Positions 42,333 through 51,308 of a DNA stretch of 64,000 bases are shown piece by piece (within the stretch, counting starts at the first letter, position 1; every line of letters starts with the position of its first letter). The stretch is from contig NZ_VDBO01000002.1 of NCBI RefSeq assembly GCF_005930355.1, positions 1 to 64,000 on the forward strand, read 5' to 3'. The position numbers and the translations under genes are program-made. The notes beneath the pieces are model-generated. The model was given only the letters and a program-made list of their open reading frames with translations, searched no databases and was not told the origin of the DNA. This stretch comes from Paenibacillus sinopodophylli (GTDB lineage: Bacteria > Bacillota > Bacilli > Paenibacillales > Paenibacillaceae).

Positions 42333-43799
42333 CTACTTATTTGCGAGCGAAGTTTGATCCTTTTGTTTATTGATGGCTACGAATACTGCAAATAATAGCA
42401 AAATAATTCCAGTGAATATGAATCCTCCCGTTATATCGAAGGGCAGCCAGCCGATTATGGTCGATCCCGCAACTACGCCTAGAGAGAAGAAGGCGTAGAA
42501 ATAGCCGTAAGCTTTCCCGCGCAGCTCAGCAGGCACAGCTCGGATGAGCATCGTATTAATGGACGGGAACAGGAAGGCAAAGCCTACCCCATATAAACCT
42601 AAGACAACGTATAGAATGATGGACGTCATCGATTGGCTGATCAACAATTGGCTTAAACCCATTAATGCAATGCCTAACGCCATGGTCTTCGAGGGAGCTA
42701 CGCGATCGAATATTCGGTTGGTTGGCAGAACGAATATAAGGACAGCAATGATGCCAAATGCACTCATTAAGGTGCCGCTCAGCCTCGAATCATAGCCAAG
42801 CGTTTGAACATGAAGCGGGAGTAAATAGGCGATTACACCTTGTGAGAACATTAAGAAAAAGGCGCCGCAGTAAGCTTTTAACACACCTGAATTGAAAAGT
42901 GAAGCTGTGGATAAGGTGTCAACGACCTCCTTGTCCTTCTTCGGTATCTTATATTTGCTAAGAAAAATAGCCGACAGGACGGCAAGTGAGAAGCCTAATA
43001 TCGCTACGCATGTAAAGACGAAGGGTACAGAGGTTTTACTAGCCATAATTCCGCTGAAAGCCGGTCCGATGATAGCAGCGAGGCCTACGAAGGTACCAGT
43101 GAATGCGACTTTTTTTCCTTGCTGATCATTAATCGTCGTATTGGCTGAGAATGTAAAAGCAGCAGGTACGATTAATCCGGCGACAAAGCCATGCAGGATA
43201 CGAACGATAATCAAGAAGAACGGCTGTTCCACGAAATGATAAAGCAGCAGTGCGCCGCTTGATAGCAATAAACCAACCATAAGGATTTTGAATGGGCCGA
43301 TCTTATCCGTTAATATGCCTGATAAAATATTGCCCACCGTATTGGACAGCGAATAAAGTCCTATGACAAAGCCTACAACAAACGAGCTGGCACCTACCGA
43401 AGCTGCGAAGGTGCTCATGACGGGTAGCTGCGAGAATAAATCAAAAAATGAGAAAAATACGATGCTGTATACAAGCAAGCCGTAGTGAAAAGGTCTCACG
43501 TCATATTTGGTTTGTGCCTTCTTCAACTGCCAGTCCAGCAAAAAGTTGCCGAATGGCACAAAAGCAGCGATAACTGCCGCAGCAGGCCAAAGGAGGCTCC
43601 ATTTCACCCGAATAGCAGCATATACGATAGCCAGCGCATAGATAGTGAAAATTCCGCCGTGAATACTGCCTGCTATTGTTACGGCTTTCGGGATTCCCCA
43701 TATATATTTCAGTGGCATAGCAATACTTAACAATGCTAATAAAGAAATGCCATCTAATAGGCCCGTTATACGTAAAATGTTGATGGGATGTGACCGCAC
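42333..43799 (-). CDS. DUF3817-MFS transporter fusion
   Basis: 488 residues from a GTG start (AAGGAGC upstream). Residues 1-~95 form a DUF3817 domain with three helices (RITGLLDGISLLALLSIAMPLKY; GSIHGGIFTIYALAIVY; FGNFLLDWQLKK). From ~105 on there are twelve helices of an MFS drug-efflux transporter (SNTVGNILSGILTDKIGPFK; ELRGKAYGYFYAFFSLGVVAG). DUF3817 usually stands alone as a small membrane protein. The substrate is unknown. It converges with the ECF41 gene. Confidence 0.85.
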   Translation of the reverse strand: MRSHPINILRITGLLDGISLLALLSIAMPLKYIWGIPKAVTIAGSIHGGIFTIYALAIVYAAIRVKWSLLWPAAAVIAAFVPFGNFLLDWQLKKAQTKYDVRPFHYGLLVYSIVFFSFFDLFSQLPVMSTFAASVGASSFVVGFVIGLYSLSNTVGNILSGILTDKIGPFKILMVGLLLSSGALLLYHFVEQPFFLIIVRILHGFVAGLIVPAAFTFSANTTINDQQGKKVAFTGTFVGLAAIIGPAFSGIMASKTSVPFVFTCVAILGFSLAVLSAIFLSKYKIPKKDKEVVDTLSTASLFNSGVLKAYCGAFFLMFSQGVIAYLLPLHVQTLGYDSRLSGTLMSAFGIIAVLIFVLPTNRIFDRVAPSKTMALGIALMGLSQLLISQSMTSIILYVVLGLYGVGFAFLFPSINTMLIRAVPAELRGKAYGYFYAFFSLGVVAGSTIIGWLPFDITGGFIFTGIILLLFAVFVAINKQKDQTSLANK

Positions 43800-44026
43800 T
43801 TTGTATGCTCCTTGTTTCTAATATAGTTGGAATACTCTATTCTAACATTTTATTAGGGGAGGAAAACAGGCAGAATAGGTTTGATTTGCGTTTTCTGCGA
43901 TTAGAATGTGACAAAAATGTAGTATGTTTTCATTGCTTATGACGTTTTGAAAAGAATCGACCTAACCTTGCTGGTTTTATCCGCTGCCGTGGGATGGTAT
44001 GATAGAAGACAGGAGGGACAGTGACC

Positions 44027-44659
44027 ATGAACAATGAGACAGTAAACGAGAAAGAAAACGAGCAAGAAAACGGTAAGGTGGAGATGTCCGAGGAAAAATG
44101 GGCGGAGCTTATAAAAGCGGTTCGCCATAACGGCCTCGTAGCTTTAAAAATGCATTTCGAAGAAGTGGATGTACAAGTATTGAATTTGGAAGCATACGGT
44201 CCGGTTTTCGTTTATCATGTGAAGGACGATGCAGCTGATGTGTACTCCTGCGGTTTCTTTCTGCGCGAGCTGATTGCCAGATTTCAATCCGGTAATGATC
44301 CATCAGTATGGCTGGCTTCTTTCTTCGTTGATCTTATGGAGACTAAGGGCGGGAAACCCCTCCCACAACCGGTTACAGTCGAAGACGAAGCGAAGGCGGT
44401 TATAGACAATATACTCGTTCCACAGCTTATGAACGCATTAACGGAAGAGTTTGCTCCGGAACCGCTTCATGCGAGTTTAGCACTCAATGAAGAACATGGC
44501 CCTGTTTTTGAGGCCGGTTTTCCAGCGATTAAAGATGGAAATAATGTGTGTGCCATTCCATTGAATGTGCTGCTGACACATTATCAGTTGAATCGCGATC
44601 CAGGTGAGCTGGTCATTCAAGCTATGTATGGCATTCGAGCTCAGCATGGGTTGAATTAA
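44027..44659 (+). CDS. Unknown cytoplasmic protein with an internal repeat
   Basis: 210 residues from the ATG at 44027 (AGGAGGG nine bases upstream). After a Glu/Asn-rich N-terminus (residues 1-22), two halves align: a GPVFVYHV unit with a following LRELIARFQSGNDPSVWLASFF, and a GPVFEAGF unit with LNVLLTHYQLNRDPGELVIQAMY. This suggests an ancient duplication of an ~85-residue domain. There is no signal or membrane helix. Function is unknown. A strong terminator follows. Confidence 0.7.
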   Translation: MNNETVNEKENEQENGKVEMSEEKWAELIKAVRHNGLVALKMHFEEVDVQVLNLEAYGPVFVYHVKDDAADVYSCGFFLRELIARFQSGNDPSVWLASFFVDLMETKGGKPLPQPVTVEDEAKAVIDNILVPQLMNALTEEFAPEPLHASLALNEEHGPVFEAGFPAIKDGNNVCAIPLNVLLTHYQLNRDPGELVIQAMYGIRAQHGLN

Positions 44660-44748
44660 CAGATAACTATGGTCGTGTGAAACACACTTAGTTGAGTATT
44701 TATGTCAGTTTCGAACTCTATATGTCATTCGCCAAACAAGTGTTGTCT

Positions 44749-44796
44749 AGCGACAGCCATGGACGTACTCTCACGTTCATGGCTGTCGCTGTTTTC
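44749..44796 (+). terminator. Terminator after the internal-repeat protein gene
   Basis: AGCGACAGCCATG and CATGGCTGTCGCT arms, further extended by GACGT/ACGTT, then GTTTT. Confidence 0.92.
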
Positions 44797-45013
44797 GTTG
44801 GGCTACCAAACGATTAGTGGTGCATATCCGATACCATAAACCATACTTTAGTAGCTACGCATTAATACCTTTTATTATATATATTATTTGTTATATAGAG
44901 CCATTCCATATACCTCCCGATCGGGATAGGCGTTTTCTGCCTTGCTCCCTTAGGCGACATGGTTTAGAGCTCGCGAAGGGGTTAAGGCTTAATTCATATG
45001 TTGGAGGGAAATT
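44797..45013. other. Upstream region of the MDR oxidoreductase gene with a 12-base palindrome
   Basis: It contains an AT-rich stretch (TTATTATATATATT near 44871-44885) suited to a promoter, then the perfect palindrome TCCCGATCGGGA at 44915-44926, a possible repressor site, and GGAGGG in front of the ATG at 45014. No gene is visible. Confidence 0.45.
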
Positions 45014-45949
45014 ATGAAAACCATGAAAGCAATTGTTTGCACAAATTATGGATCATCGGATGTGCTCAAGCTTAAAGAGGTAGAAAAACCAATTCCCAAG
45101 GATAATGAAGTGCTGGTGAAAATTTTGGCAACAACGGTCACATCGGGAGATTGCAGAGTTCGCGGATTCAAAGCTCCATTTCTATATAAGATTCCCATGC
45201 GGCTGTTTCTGGGCATACGTAGGCCTAGAAAGCCGATACTCGGCACAGAGCTGTCTGGTGTGATTGAAGCAGTAGGGAAAGAGGTGAATCGGTTTAAAAT
45301 TGGCGATCAGGTCTATGCCTTTACTGGGATGCGATTCGGTGGGCATGCGGAGTATGTTTGCCTGGCAGCAGACGGAATGGTTGCAATAAAACCAGTTAAT
45401 ACGACTTTTGAGGAAGCGGCTTCTGTTCTCTTTGGAGGAACGACAGCCTTGCATTTTTTGAGAAAAGGAAATATCAAGAGCGGTAAAAAAATATTAATTT
45501 ATGGAGCTTCTGGAGCTGTAGGCACTTCGGCCGTCCAGTTGGCCAAAGCCTTTGGCGCAGAAGTGACCGGCGTTTGCAGTACCGCAAATATAAAATTGGT
45601 AAAATCACTTGGAGCGGATAAGGTTATTGATTACACAGTAGAGGATTTTGCCCAGCAAGAAAATCGTTATGATCTAATCTTTGATGCTGTTGGGAAAACG
45701 ACGAAAGCCAAGTGCAAGAATGCACTTGCCTCGAATGGGACATTCCTGTCGGTGGAAGGACAGGGTGTAGCGAAAGAGCTTGTGGAGGACCTCGCTCTCT
45801 TGAAGAAGCTTATTGAGACAGGCCAAGTTAAATCAGTGATCGACCGATGCTATCCACTGGAGCAAATGTCCCAAGCACACCTCTATGTGGAGAAAGGGCA
45901 CAAAAAAGGTAATGTAGTCATCACCGTGGAACATCCTAAAAAAATCTAA
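45014..45949 (+). CDS. Zinc-independent MDR oxidoreductase (quinone-oxidoreductase-like)
   Basis: 311 residues with the ribosome site GGAGGG. An N-terminal GroES-like domain has [19 protein letters not shown] and [15 protein letters not shown]; the nucleotide-binding domain has [19 protein letters not shown] (residues ~155-175) and ends FIG-less in [12 protein letters not shown]. The catalytic zinc Cys/His set is absent. Such enzymes reduce quinones or alpha,beta-unsaturated carbonyls with NADPH. The gene is monocistronic or read with the next gene, 81 bases away. Confidence 0.9.
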   Translation: MKTMKAIVCTNYGSSDVLKLKEVEKPIPKDNEVLVKILATTVTSGDCRVRGFKAPFLYKIPMRLFLGIRRPRKPILGTELSGVIEAVGKEVNRFKIGDQVYAFTGMRFGGHAEYVCLAADGMVAIKPVNTTFEEAASVLFGGTTALHFLRKGNIKSGKKILIYGASGAVGTSAVQLAKAFGAEVTGVCSTANIKLVKSLGADKVIDYTVEDFAQQENRYDLIFDAVGKTTKAKCKNALASNGTFLSVEGQGVAKELVEDLALLKKLIETGQVKSVIDRCYPLEQMSQAHLYVEKGHKKGNVVITVEHPKKI

Positions 45950-46030
45950 AAAAGCAAAGAGTCTGTGGTATGATAAATCGACTGTATCGCTATGAACACT
46001 AGCTATGCTAGGACAGTGAGGAGAGATTTC

Positions 46031-46945
46031 ATGCCACAATTAAAGAGGGTTCTCAGAAGCAAATGGTTTGTAGGGGCAGCATGCATGATGTTCATTATAA
46101 TAGCCGCGTTCTCCACATTATCTTATTTCCTTGTGAACTCGGTCGCTGCTGCCTTTGAGAAGGGGAGCCTTGAAGAGAAATATGCTTTAACGGGCAGTTA
46201 CCAAGTAGAAGCGCTAGAAATTTCAGATAAGCAGGGTGAGAAGCTGTATAAGGTTTACTACCCTAGCGAAAACCAATTAAAGCACCCGTTAATCGCGTGG
46301 GGAAACGGAACAGGCGCATTGCCCGAACAATATGATGAATTGTTTCGCCACTTAGCCAGCTGGGGATTTGTTATCATCGATACGTACAGTACAACGACTG
46401 GAACAGGTAAAGAAATTATAGCTTCCATTGAATATATGCTGGCTGAGAATGATAAGCCTGACAGTCCGTTCTATCAGAGGATTCAGCCGGATCGGGTAGC
46501 TGCTGCAGGCCATTCTCAGGGCTCAACCGGTGTTATAAACGCTCATACTAATTTCGAAAGCGGCGATCTCATTCAGACCGTCGTGTCCATCGCGCTGCCG
46601 GAACTGAAGTATTGCGATCCTGAGGATGTATATGATACGTCTGCTTTGAAGGTTCCCTTTCTTATTCTAGGTGGAACTCGTGATTTCATTATCTCTTCGT
46701 CAGCTTCCAATAAGCTTGCGTTGACCAATGCGAACGCAAGCATTCCGGCTATGATGGCGATGGCAAAAGGAGCAGCGCATACAGCGATTGAACAAGATGG
46801 CGGCAAGCATAGAGGCTATTTGACAGCATGGATGAGATATCAGTTGCTGAATGACTCAGATGCGAAGAAGGCTTTTGCCGGCGATCAAGCGGAAATCTTA
46901 ACGAATAACAATTGGAAAGATGTTGAATCTGCTCGTATGGAATAA
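46031..46945 (+). CDS. Membrane-anchored or secreted alpha/beta hydrolase
   Basis: 304 residues from the ATG at 46031 (GAGGAGAG upstream). A single N-terminal hydrophobic segment (WFVGAACMMFIIIAAFSTLSYFLV) acts as signal or anchor. The hydrolase fold follows, with the nucleophile elbow GHSQGS (residues ~163-168), an acid in GGTRDFI and the probable catalytic His in GAAHTAIEQDGG. The domain is of the chlorophyllase/dienelactone-hydrolase-like type. The substrate, probably an ester outside the membrane, is unknown. Confidence 0.83.
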   Translation: MPQLKRVLRSKWFVGAACMMFIIIAAFSTLSYFLVNSVAAAFEKGSLEEKYALTGSYQVEALEISDKQGEKLYKVYYPSENQLKHPLIAWGNGTGALPEQYDELFRHLASWGFVIIDTYSTTTGTGKEIIASIEYMLAENDKPDSPFYQRIQPDRVAAAGHSQGSTGVINAHTNFESGDLIQTVVSIALPELKYCDPEDVYDTSALKVPFLILGGTRDFIISSSASNKLALTNANASIPAMMAMAKGAAHTAIEQDGGKHRGYLTAWMRYQLLNDSDAKKAFAGDQAEILTNNNWKDVESARME

Positions 46946-46999
46946 ATAGTGTAATAAATGAGTAGAACGCGCATAGCTTGCCGCTGATTATAGCTTATC

Positions 47000-47104
47000 C
47001 TATCGAGATGAACCGTTGTCCGCATGAATCATTCGAACAAGAGCTGTTCGAATTTTCCGATCAAGGCGAGTCTGTTTGGTTCCTGATATTACGATGACCT
47101 TCAT
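47000..47104 (-). CDS. Tiny ORF (34 aa) behind a Fur box, perhaps a truncated gene
   Basis: Reading the minus strand, AGGAGGAG stands just upstream of an ATG at 47104. The protein begins MKVIVISGTKQTRLDRK and stops after 34 codons. A Fur-like palindrome lies 31 bases further upstream. The N-terminus resembles the first strand of a nucleotide-binding protein, but no P-loop follows. It may be a remnant or a real small protein. The rest of 46946-47314 shows no other gene. Confidence 0.4.
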   Translation of the reverse strand: MKVIVISGTKQTRLDRKIRTALVRMIHADNGSSR

Positions 47105-47134
47105 CTCGTCTCCTCCTGAATCATAATCTGCCAA

Positions 47135-47149
47135 TGAAAATGATTCTCA
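47135..47149. promoter_or_regulatory. Fur-like palindrome (7-1-7)
   Basis: TGAAAAT-G-ATTCTCA fits the 7-1-7 form of Fur sites (TGATAAT-N-ATTATCA) with one mismatch per half. It is positioned to control the small minus-strand ORF. Confidence 0.55.
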
Positions 47150-47314
47150 TATCTAAATGATAAGTTGAAGCAGACTTTGCTTCAAGCGTATTTCCACGAA
47201 AAACCTCCAGACAATCATCGATGTTTTAACATTCAAGCTTACTTTATTAGATGATATACGTAAAATAAAGCATGGTCGATTGCATGCTGGAATTATCGTT
47301 ATTATAATGAATTC

Positions 47315-49975
47315 ATGAATATACCTATACTAGCCACGAAATTAAATATCCCGCCGCAACGGCTAAGATTAGTTGCTCGTCCTAGGCTCATAAAAAAGCT
47401 TAACGAAGGATTTCATGGAAAGCTGACTCTCATTTCTGCTCCTGCAGGATTTGGCAAAACGACGCTAGCGGCCGAATGGCTTTCCGGTTGTGGGCAACCT
47501 GCCGCATGGTTATCGCTTGACGAGGGAGATAACGACGCTGCACGCTTTCTGACATATGTATGCAAAGCTTTGCAGACGATAGGGGTGAACTTTGATGATA
47601 GTTTGTTCAAAGTGCTCCAATCCTCGCAATTGCCGCCGATAGAATCGGTACTCACGACCTTGTTGAATGAAGCAGCAGCTCTTCAGTATTCTTTCATTCT
47701 CGTCCTTGATGATTATCATGTAATCCGTACGCAAGCAATTGATGATGCTCTTCTCTTTCTAATTGAGCATATGCCAAGGCAGATGCACGTGATGATGACG
47801 ACTCGCGATGATCCGAGTTTCCCCTTGGCGAAGCTGCGCGCACGCGGTCAACTGAATGAGCTGCGACTTGTAGACCTGCGCTTCACTGCTTCTGAAGCAA
47901 CTAGATTTCTTAATGAAGTGATGAGCTTAAATCTGTCAACTCGTGAAATCGATAGGCTTGAAGCCCGTACAGAAGGGTGGATTGCCGGTTTACAGCTAGC
48001 GGCAATCTCCATGCAGGGACATACAGACACATCCGTGTTTATTCATTCCTTCACAGGGAGTCATCGCTTCGTGCTGGACTATCTAATAGAAGAAGTACTT
48101 GAACGGCAGTCGGCAAACATCCAATCTTTTTTGCTGCAGACCGCTATTCTGGATCGGATGTGCGGCTCTCTATGCGATGCTGTGCTGTGCCTTGGGTCTC
48201 CTGCTTCAGCGCAAGAAACGTTGGAGGACCTGGAACGTGCCAATCTGTTTATCATTCCACTCGACAACGAGCGTCGTTGGTACCGCTATCATCATCTGTT
48301 TGCTGACTTGCTGCGACAGCGTTTGAAAGATAAACTAGCCTCAACTATAAGCGGGAATAGCGTCAGTATATCGGAGCTGCATTCGCGAGCCAGCGTATGG
48401 TATGAGCATAATCAATTGGAACAGGAAGCTTTCCACCATGCAGCGGCTGCCGGTGATGTTCCGAGAGCTGCTGAGCTTATGGAAGGAGCAGGGATGCCCC
48501 TGCACTTTCGCGGAGAGTCAGCCTCTATGCTGGCATGGTTGAAATCGCTTCCAGCGGATATAATGGACAAGATTCCCTCTCTATGGGTATTGTATGCTTC
48601 TATTTCTTTATTCGCTGGCCAGGTCACTGGCATTGAACAGATGCTGGCGCGTGCGGAAACCGTACTTCACCGCGTTGAACCAGCCGAAAGATGGAAGGAT
48701 CTTGTCGGTCATATTGCTTCGATTCGAGCTACAATGGCCGTCAGTCGCCATCAGGCGGGAACGATCATAGAACAGTCGTTGCTCGCATTGGATAATTTGT
48801 ATCTAGACAACCTGCCGGTTCGCGCGGCAACAACCTGGGCGCTCGGTTATGCGTATCATCTCCAAGGTGATCGGATCAGTGCGAAGGCAGCCTACATGGA
48901 TGCATTAACGAGCAGTCAGACCATTGGGCATTTCATCATTACGATCATGGCTAATCTTGGTATTGGTAACTTGCAGGAAGCAGCCAATCAACTTGATCTA
49001 GCTGCACAGACTTATAAGCATGTTTTGCAACTGGCTGGAGACCCGCCGCTAACCATTGCCTGTGAAGCGCATTTGGGACTTGCCCGCATTATGTATGAAT
49101 GGAATGATTTGAAGGCTGCTGAACAGCATCTACTATGGAGCATCAAGCTGGCAGGTCAGATTGAGAATACAGACAGAGTCGTTGCGAGTGAAGTATTTCT
49201 CGCACGCATTAGACTCGCTCAAGGAGCTGTGATCGAAGCAGAGGCGATTTCGGCTAATGCCATGCTGTGTGCGTCGAAGCATCAGTTCGACCAACAGAAG
49301 GTGGCTGCTGCTGCCGTGCAAGTGGCCGCCTTGCTGCATCAGGGCAATCTGACGGCAGCGGATGCACTTGTACAGACGCAATATATGCCGCTTAGTCAGG
49401 TTAGGGTTCAGCTTGCTCAAGGAAATACTTCTGCTGCGATTTCGCTGCTTGAACGGTTCGGGGCTGAGGCGGAGGAGAGAGGCTGGCAGGATGAACATCT
49501 CAAGCTAAAGGTAGTAGAGTCTATTGCTCGAGCTGCCTATGGCGACAGGAATAAAGCATTGCAGATACTGGAAAATACGTTGATGCTGGCACAGCCGGCA
49601 GGAATGGTTCGCATCTTCATTGACGAGGGGCTCGGAATGAAGACGCTGTTGTCCCAAGCAGCGTCTAAAGGAATTATGCCCGACTACATAGGTAAATTAA
49701 TAGCTGTGTATGATGGAAGGGAGGTGAAAAGCAATACGCGTTTATATCCGCGAGCAGATCACTCCGTAGCCGAGTCGCTATTTGAATCGTTAAGCGAGCG
49801 TGAGCTTTCTGTTCTGCAATACATTGCTCAAGGACTCTCTAATCGCGAGATTAGCGAACGGCTTAATCTCGCCCTGAGCACAGTTAAAGGCTATAATCGA
49901 GTTATTTTTGATAAATTGCAAGTGGCACGGAGAACAGAAGCTGTAGCACGTGCCCGGGAGATAGGTATTCTTTAG
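47315..49975 (+). CDS. MalT-like LuxR-family regulator (STAND ATPase)
   Basis: 886 residues: N-terminal NB-ARC-like ATPase with P-loop SAPAGFGKTTLAAEW (residues ~40-55) and Walker B-like FILVLDDYHVI (~128-138), winged helix, TPR-like helical repeats (~400-780), and a C-terminal LuxR helix-turn-helix (~820-886; LSERELSVLQYIAQGLSNREISERLNL). In MalT-type regulators an inducer sugar and ATP drive oligomerisation and DNA binding. The GH43 gene starts 30 bases later, so carbohydrate control is likely. The protein lacks a clear ribosome site at 47315, so the start is the least certain part. Confidence 0.9.
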   Translation: MNIPILATKLNIPPQRLRLVARPRLIKKLNEGFHGKLTLISAPAGFGKTTLAAEWLSGCGQPAAWLSLDEGDNDAARFLTYVCKALQTIGVNFDDSLFKVLQSSQLPPIESVLTTLLNEAAALQYSFILVLDDYHVIRTQAIDDALLFLIEHMPRQMHVMMTTRDDPSFPLAKLRARGQLNELRLVDLRFTASEATRFLNEVMSLNLSTREIDRLEARTEGWIAGLQLAAISMQGHTDTSVFIHSFTGSHRFVLDYLIEEVLERQSANIQSFLLQTAILDRMCGSLCDAVLCLGSPASAQETLEDLERANLFIIPLDNERRWYRYHHLFADLLRQRLKDKLASTISGNSVSISELHSRASVWYEHNQLEQEAFHHAAAAGDVPRAAELMEGAGMPLHFRGESASMLAWLKSLPADIMDKIPSLWVLYASISLFAGQVTGIEQMLARAETVLHRVEPAERWKDLVGHIASIRATMAVSRHQAGTIIEQSLLALDNLYLDNLPVRAATTWALGYAYHLQGDRISAKAAYMDALTSSQTIGHFIITIMANLGIGNLQEAANQLDLAAQTYKHVLQLAGDPPLTIACEAHLGLARIMYEWNDLKAAEQHLLWSIKLAGQIENTDRVVASEVFLARIRLAQGAVIEAEAISANAMLCASKHQFDQQKVAAAAVQVAALLHQGNLTAADALVQTQYMPLSQVRVQLAQGNTSAAISLLERFGAEAEERGWQDEHLKLKVVESIARAAYGDRNKALQILENTLMLAQPAGMVRIFIDEGLGMKTLLSQAASKGIMPDYIGKLIAVYDGREVKSNTRLYPRADHSVAESLFESLSERELSVLQYIAQGLSNREISERLNLALSTVKGYNRVIFDKLQVARRTEAVARAREIGIL

Positions 49976-50005
49976 CATAAAATGATTGATATGGAGGGAA
50001 TTCTC

Positions 50006-51025
50006 ATGAACGCATACAATGCTGCTTCCGATGTTGCTAATCCCAAGTCAGGACTGAAGCTGGCTGATATTCCGGCACATGATCCATTCGTCGTTGCCGA
50101 CAAAACTTCGCAAACCTATTATTTGTATACGGGCGGAAGTCCAAGATTAAATGGAATGGACAGGTATGGTGTTCTCGTATATAAGAGCCGTGACTTGGAG
50201 GCATGGGAAGGACCCTACGTCGTATTTACAGTGCCTGATGACAGTTGGGCGAATCCGCAGCATGGCGCCTGGGCACCTGAAGTGCATATATATGACGGAC
50301 GATGCTATTTGTTCATTACACTTCATAATAATGATCAACGATTGGAAGGAATAGGGTATGGGGGATTCCCTCTTCAGTGGCGTGGAACTGCCATTGCTGT
50401 CTCTGATTCGCTTGAAGGACCATTCGAACTAGTGAAGCAGGAGGCTCCGATCGTTCCTGCGGAGGTGATGACGCTTGATGGCTCGCTATACCTGGATGAG
50501 GACAATCAACCGTGGATGGTGTATTGCCATGAGTGGGTTCAGACAGCGGATGGTACAGTGGAGGCTGTCCGATTGAAGCCGGATCTTACTGATTGCGCTT
50601 CAGAGCCAATTCATTTGTTTAACGGGTCGGATGCCCCATGGGATAATGGCGAGCATTCGCAGGATGGGACTCCATCTGCTTTTGTGACGGATGGGTGCCA
50701 ATTGTATAGGACAAGCGGCAATCGTCTCATCATGCTATGGTCAACGTATGAGAACGGCAGCTATGTCCAGACACTCGCACGTTCTACTACTGGGAAGCTT
50801 GAAGGCCCATGGGAGCAGCTTATGCCGCTCGTTGCAGGAGATAGCGGTCATGGCATGATGTTCCAAACGTTCCAAAACGAGTGGATGCTCATTCTTCATT
50901 CTCCATTCCGTATGCCAGAATCGCGGTGCAAGCTATATGATATGGATGACACGGGTGAGAGCTTTGTGGTGAAATCGTCAAGAAATGATTTGGACGGCGA
51001 TCATGTTGAAAGCGCTCTCGAATAA
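50006..51025 (+). CDS. GH43-family glycosidase, intracellular
   Basis: 339 residues from the ATG at 50006 (GGAGGGAAT upstream). The five-bladed propeller motifs of GH43 are visible: catalytic base D26 in PAHDPFVVAD, WAPEVH near residue 90, and a blade with LDGSLYLDEDNQPWMVYCHEW near 155-175, containing the acid-pair candidates. GH43 enzymes cut arabinofuranosyl or xylosyl linkages by inversion. There is no signal peptide, so it acts on imported oligosaccharides. It is co-transcribed with the MalT-like regulator. Confidence 0.85.
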   Translation: MNAYNAASDVANPKSGLKLADIPAHDPFVVADKTSQTYYLYTGGSPRLNGMDRYGVLVYKSRDLEAWEGPYVVFTVPDDSWANPQHGAWAPEVHIYDGRCYLFITLHNNDQRLEGIGYGGFPLQWRGTAIAVSDSLEGPFELVKQEAPIVPAEVMTLDGSLYLDEDNQPWMVYCHEWVQTADGTVEAVRLKPDLTDCASEPIHLFNGSDAPWDNGEHSQDGTPSAFVTDGCQLYRTSGNRLIMLWSTYENGSYVQTLARSTTGKLEGPWEQLMPLVAGDSGHGMMFQTFQNEWMLILHSPFRMPESRCKLYDMDDTGESFVVKSSRNDLDGDHVESALE

Positions 51026-51044
51026 CGAGGGATAAGGGTAGCTG

Positions 51045-51073
51045 AAACCATCTCAAATGAGATGGTTTTTTTG
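51045..51073 (+). terminator. Terminator after the GH43 gene
   Basis: AAACCATCTCA-AA-TGAGATGGTTT then T-run. Confidence 0.93.
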
Positions 51074-51245
51074 CTTTTTTGAAAATATAGGAAAGAAAAT
51101 GTTTTCGCCACCCTTTCTCTTTATTTCTCGGAATGAGACGCGCCGCGCCGTCAAAGGACGGCGACAGTCGTTTCACCTTGGGGTGTATGTGTACCCCATT
51201 TGTTTAATTCTGTGAAAATGTTAATGCTACAAGTCTAAAGACCTA

Positions 51246-51254
51246 TGATATAAT
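51246..51254 (+). promoter_or_regulatory. Extended -10 promoter of the wall hydrolase gene
   Basis: TGATATAAT is an extended -10 element; no good -35 is seen. It lies 55 bases upstream of the start codon. Confidence 0.5.
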
Positions 51255-51308
51255 GCCGAAAGGTAAGCATTGGCAGTTTAGACCAACTTGAAGTGCTAGG
51301 AGGTACGC

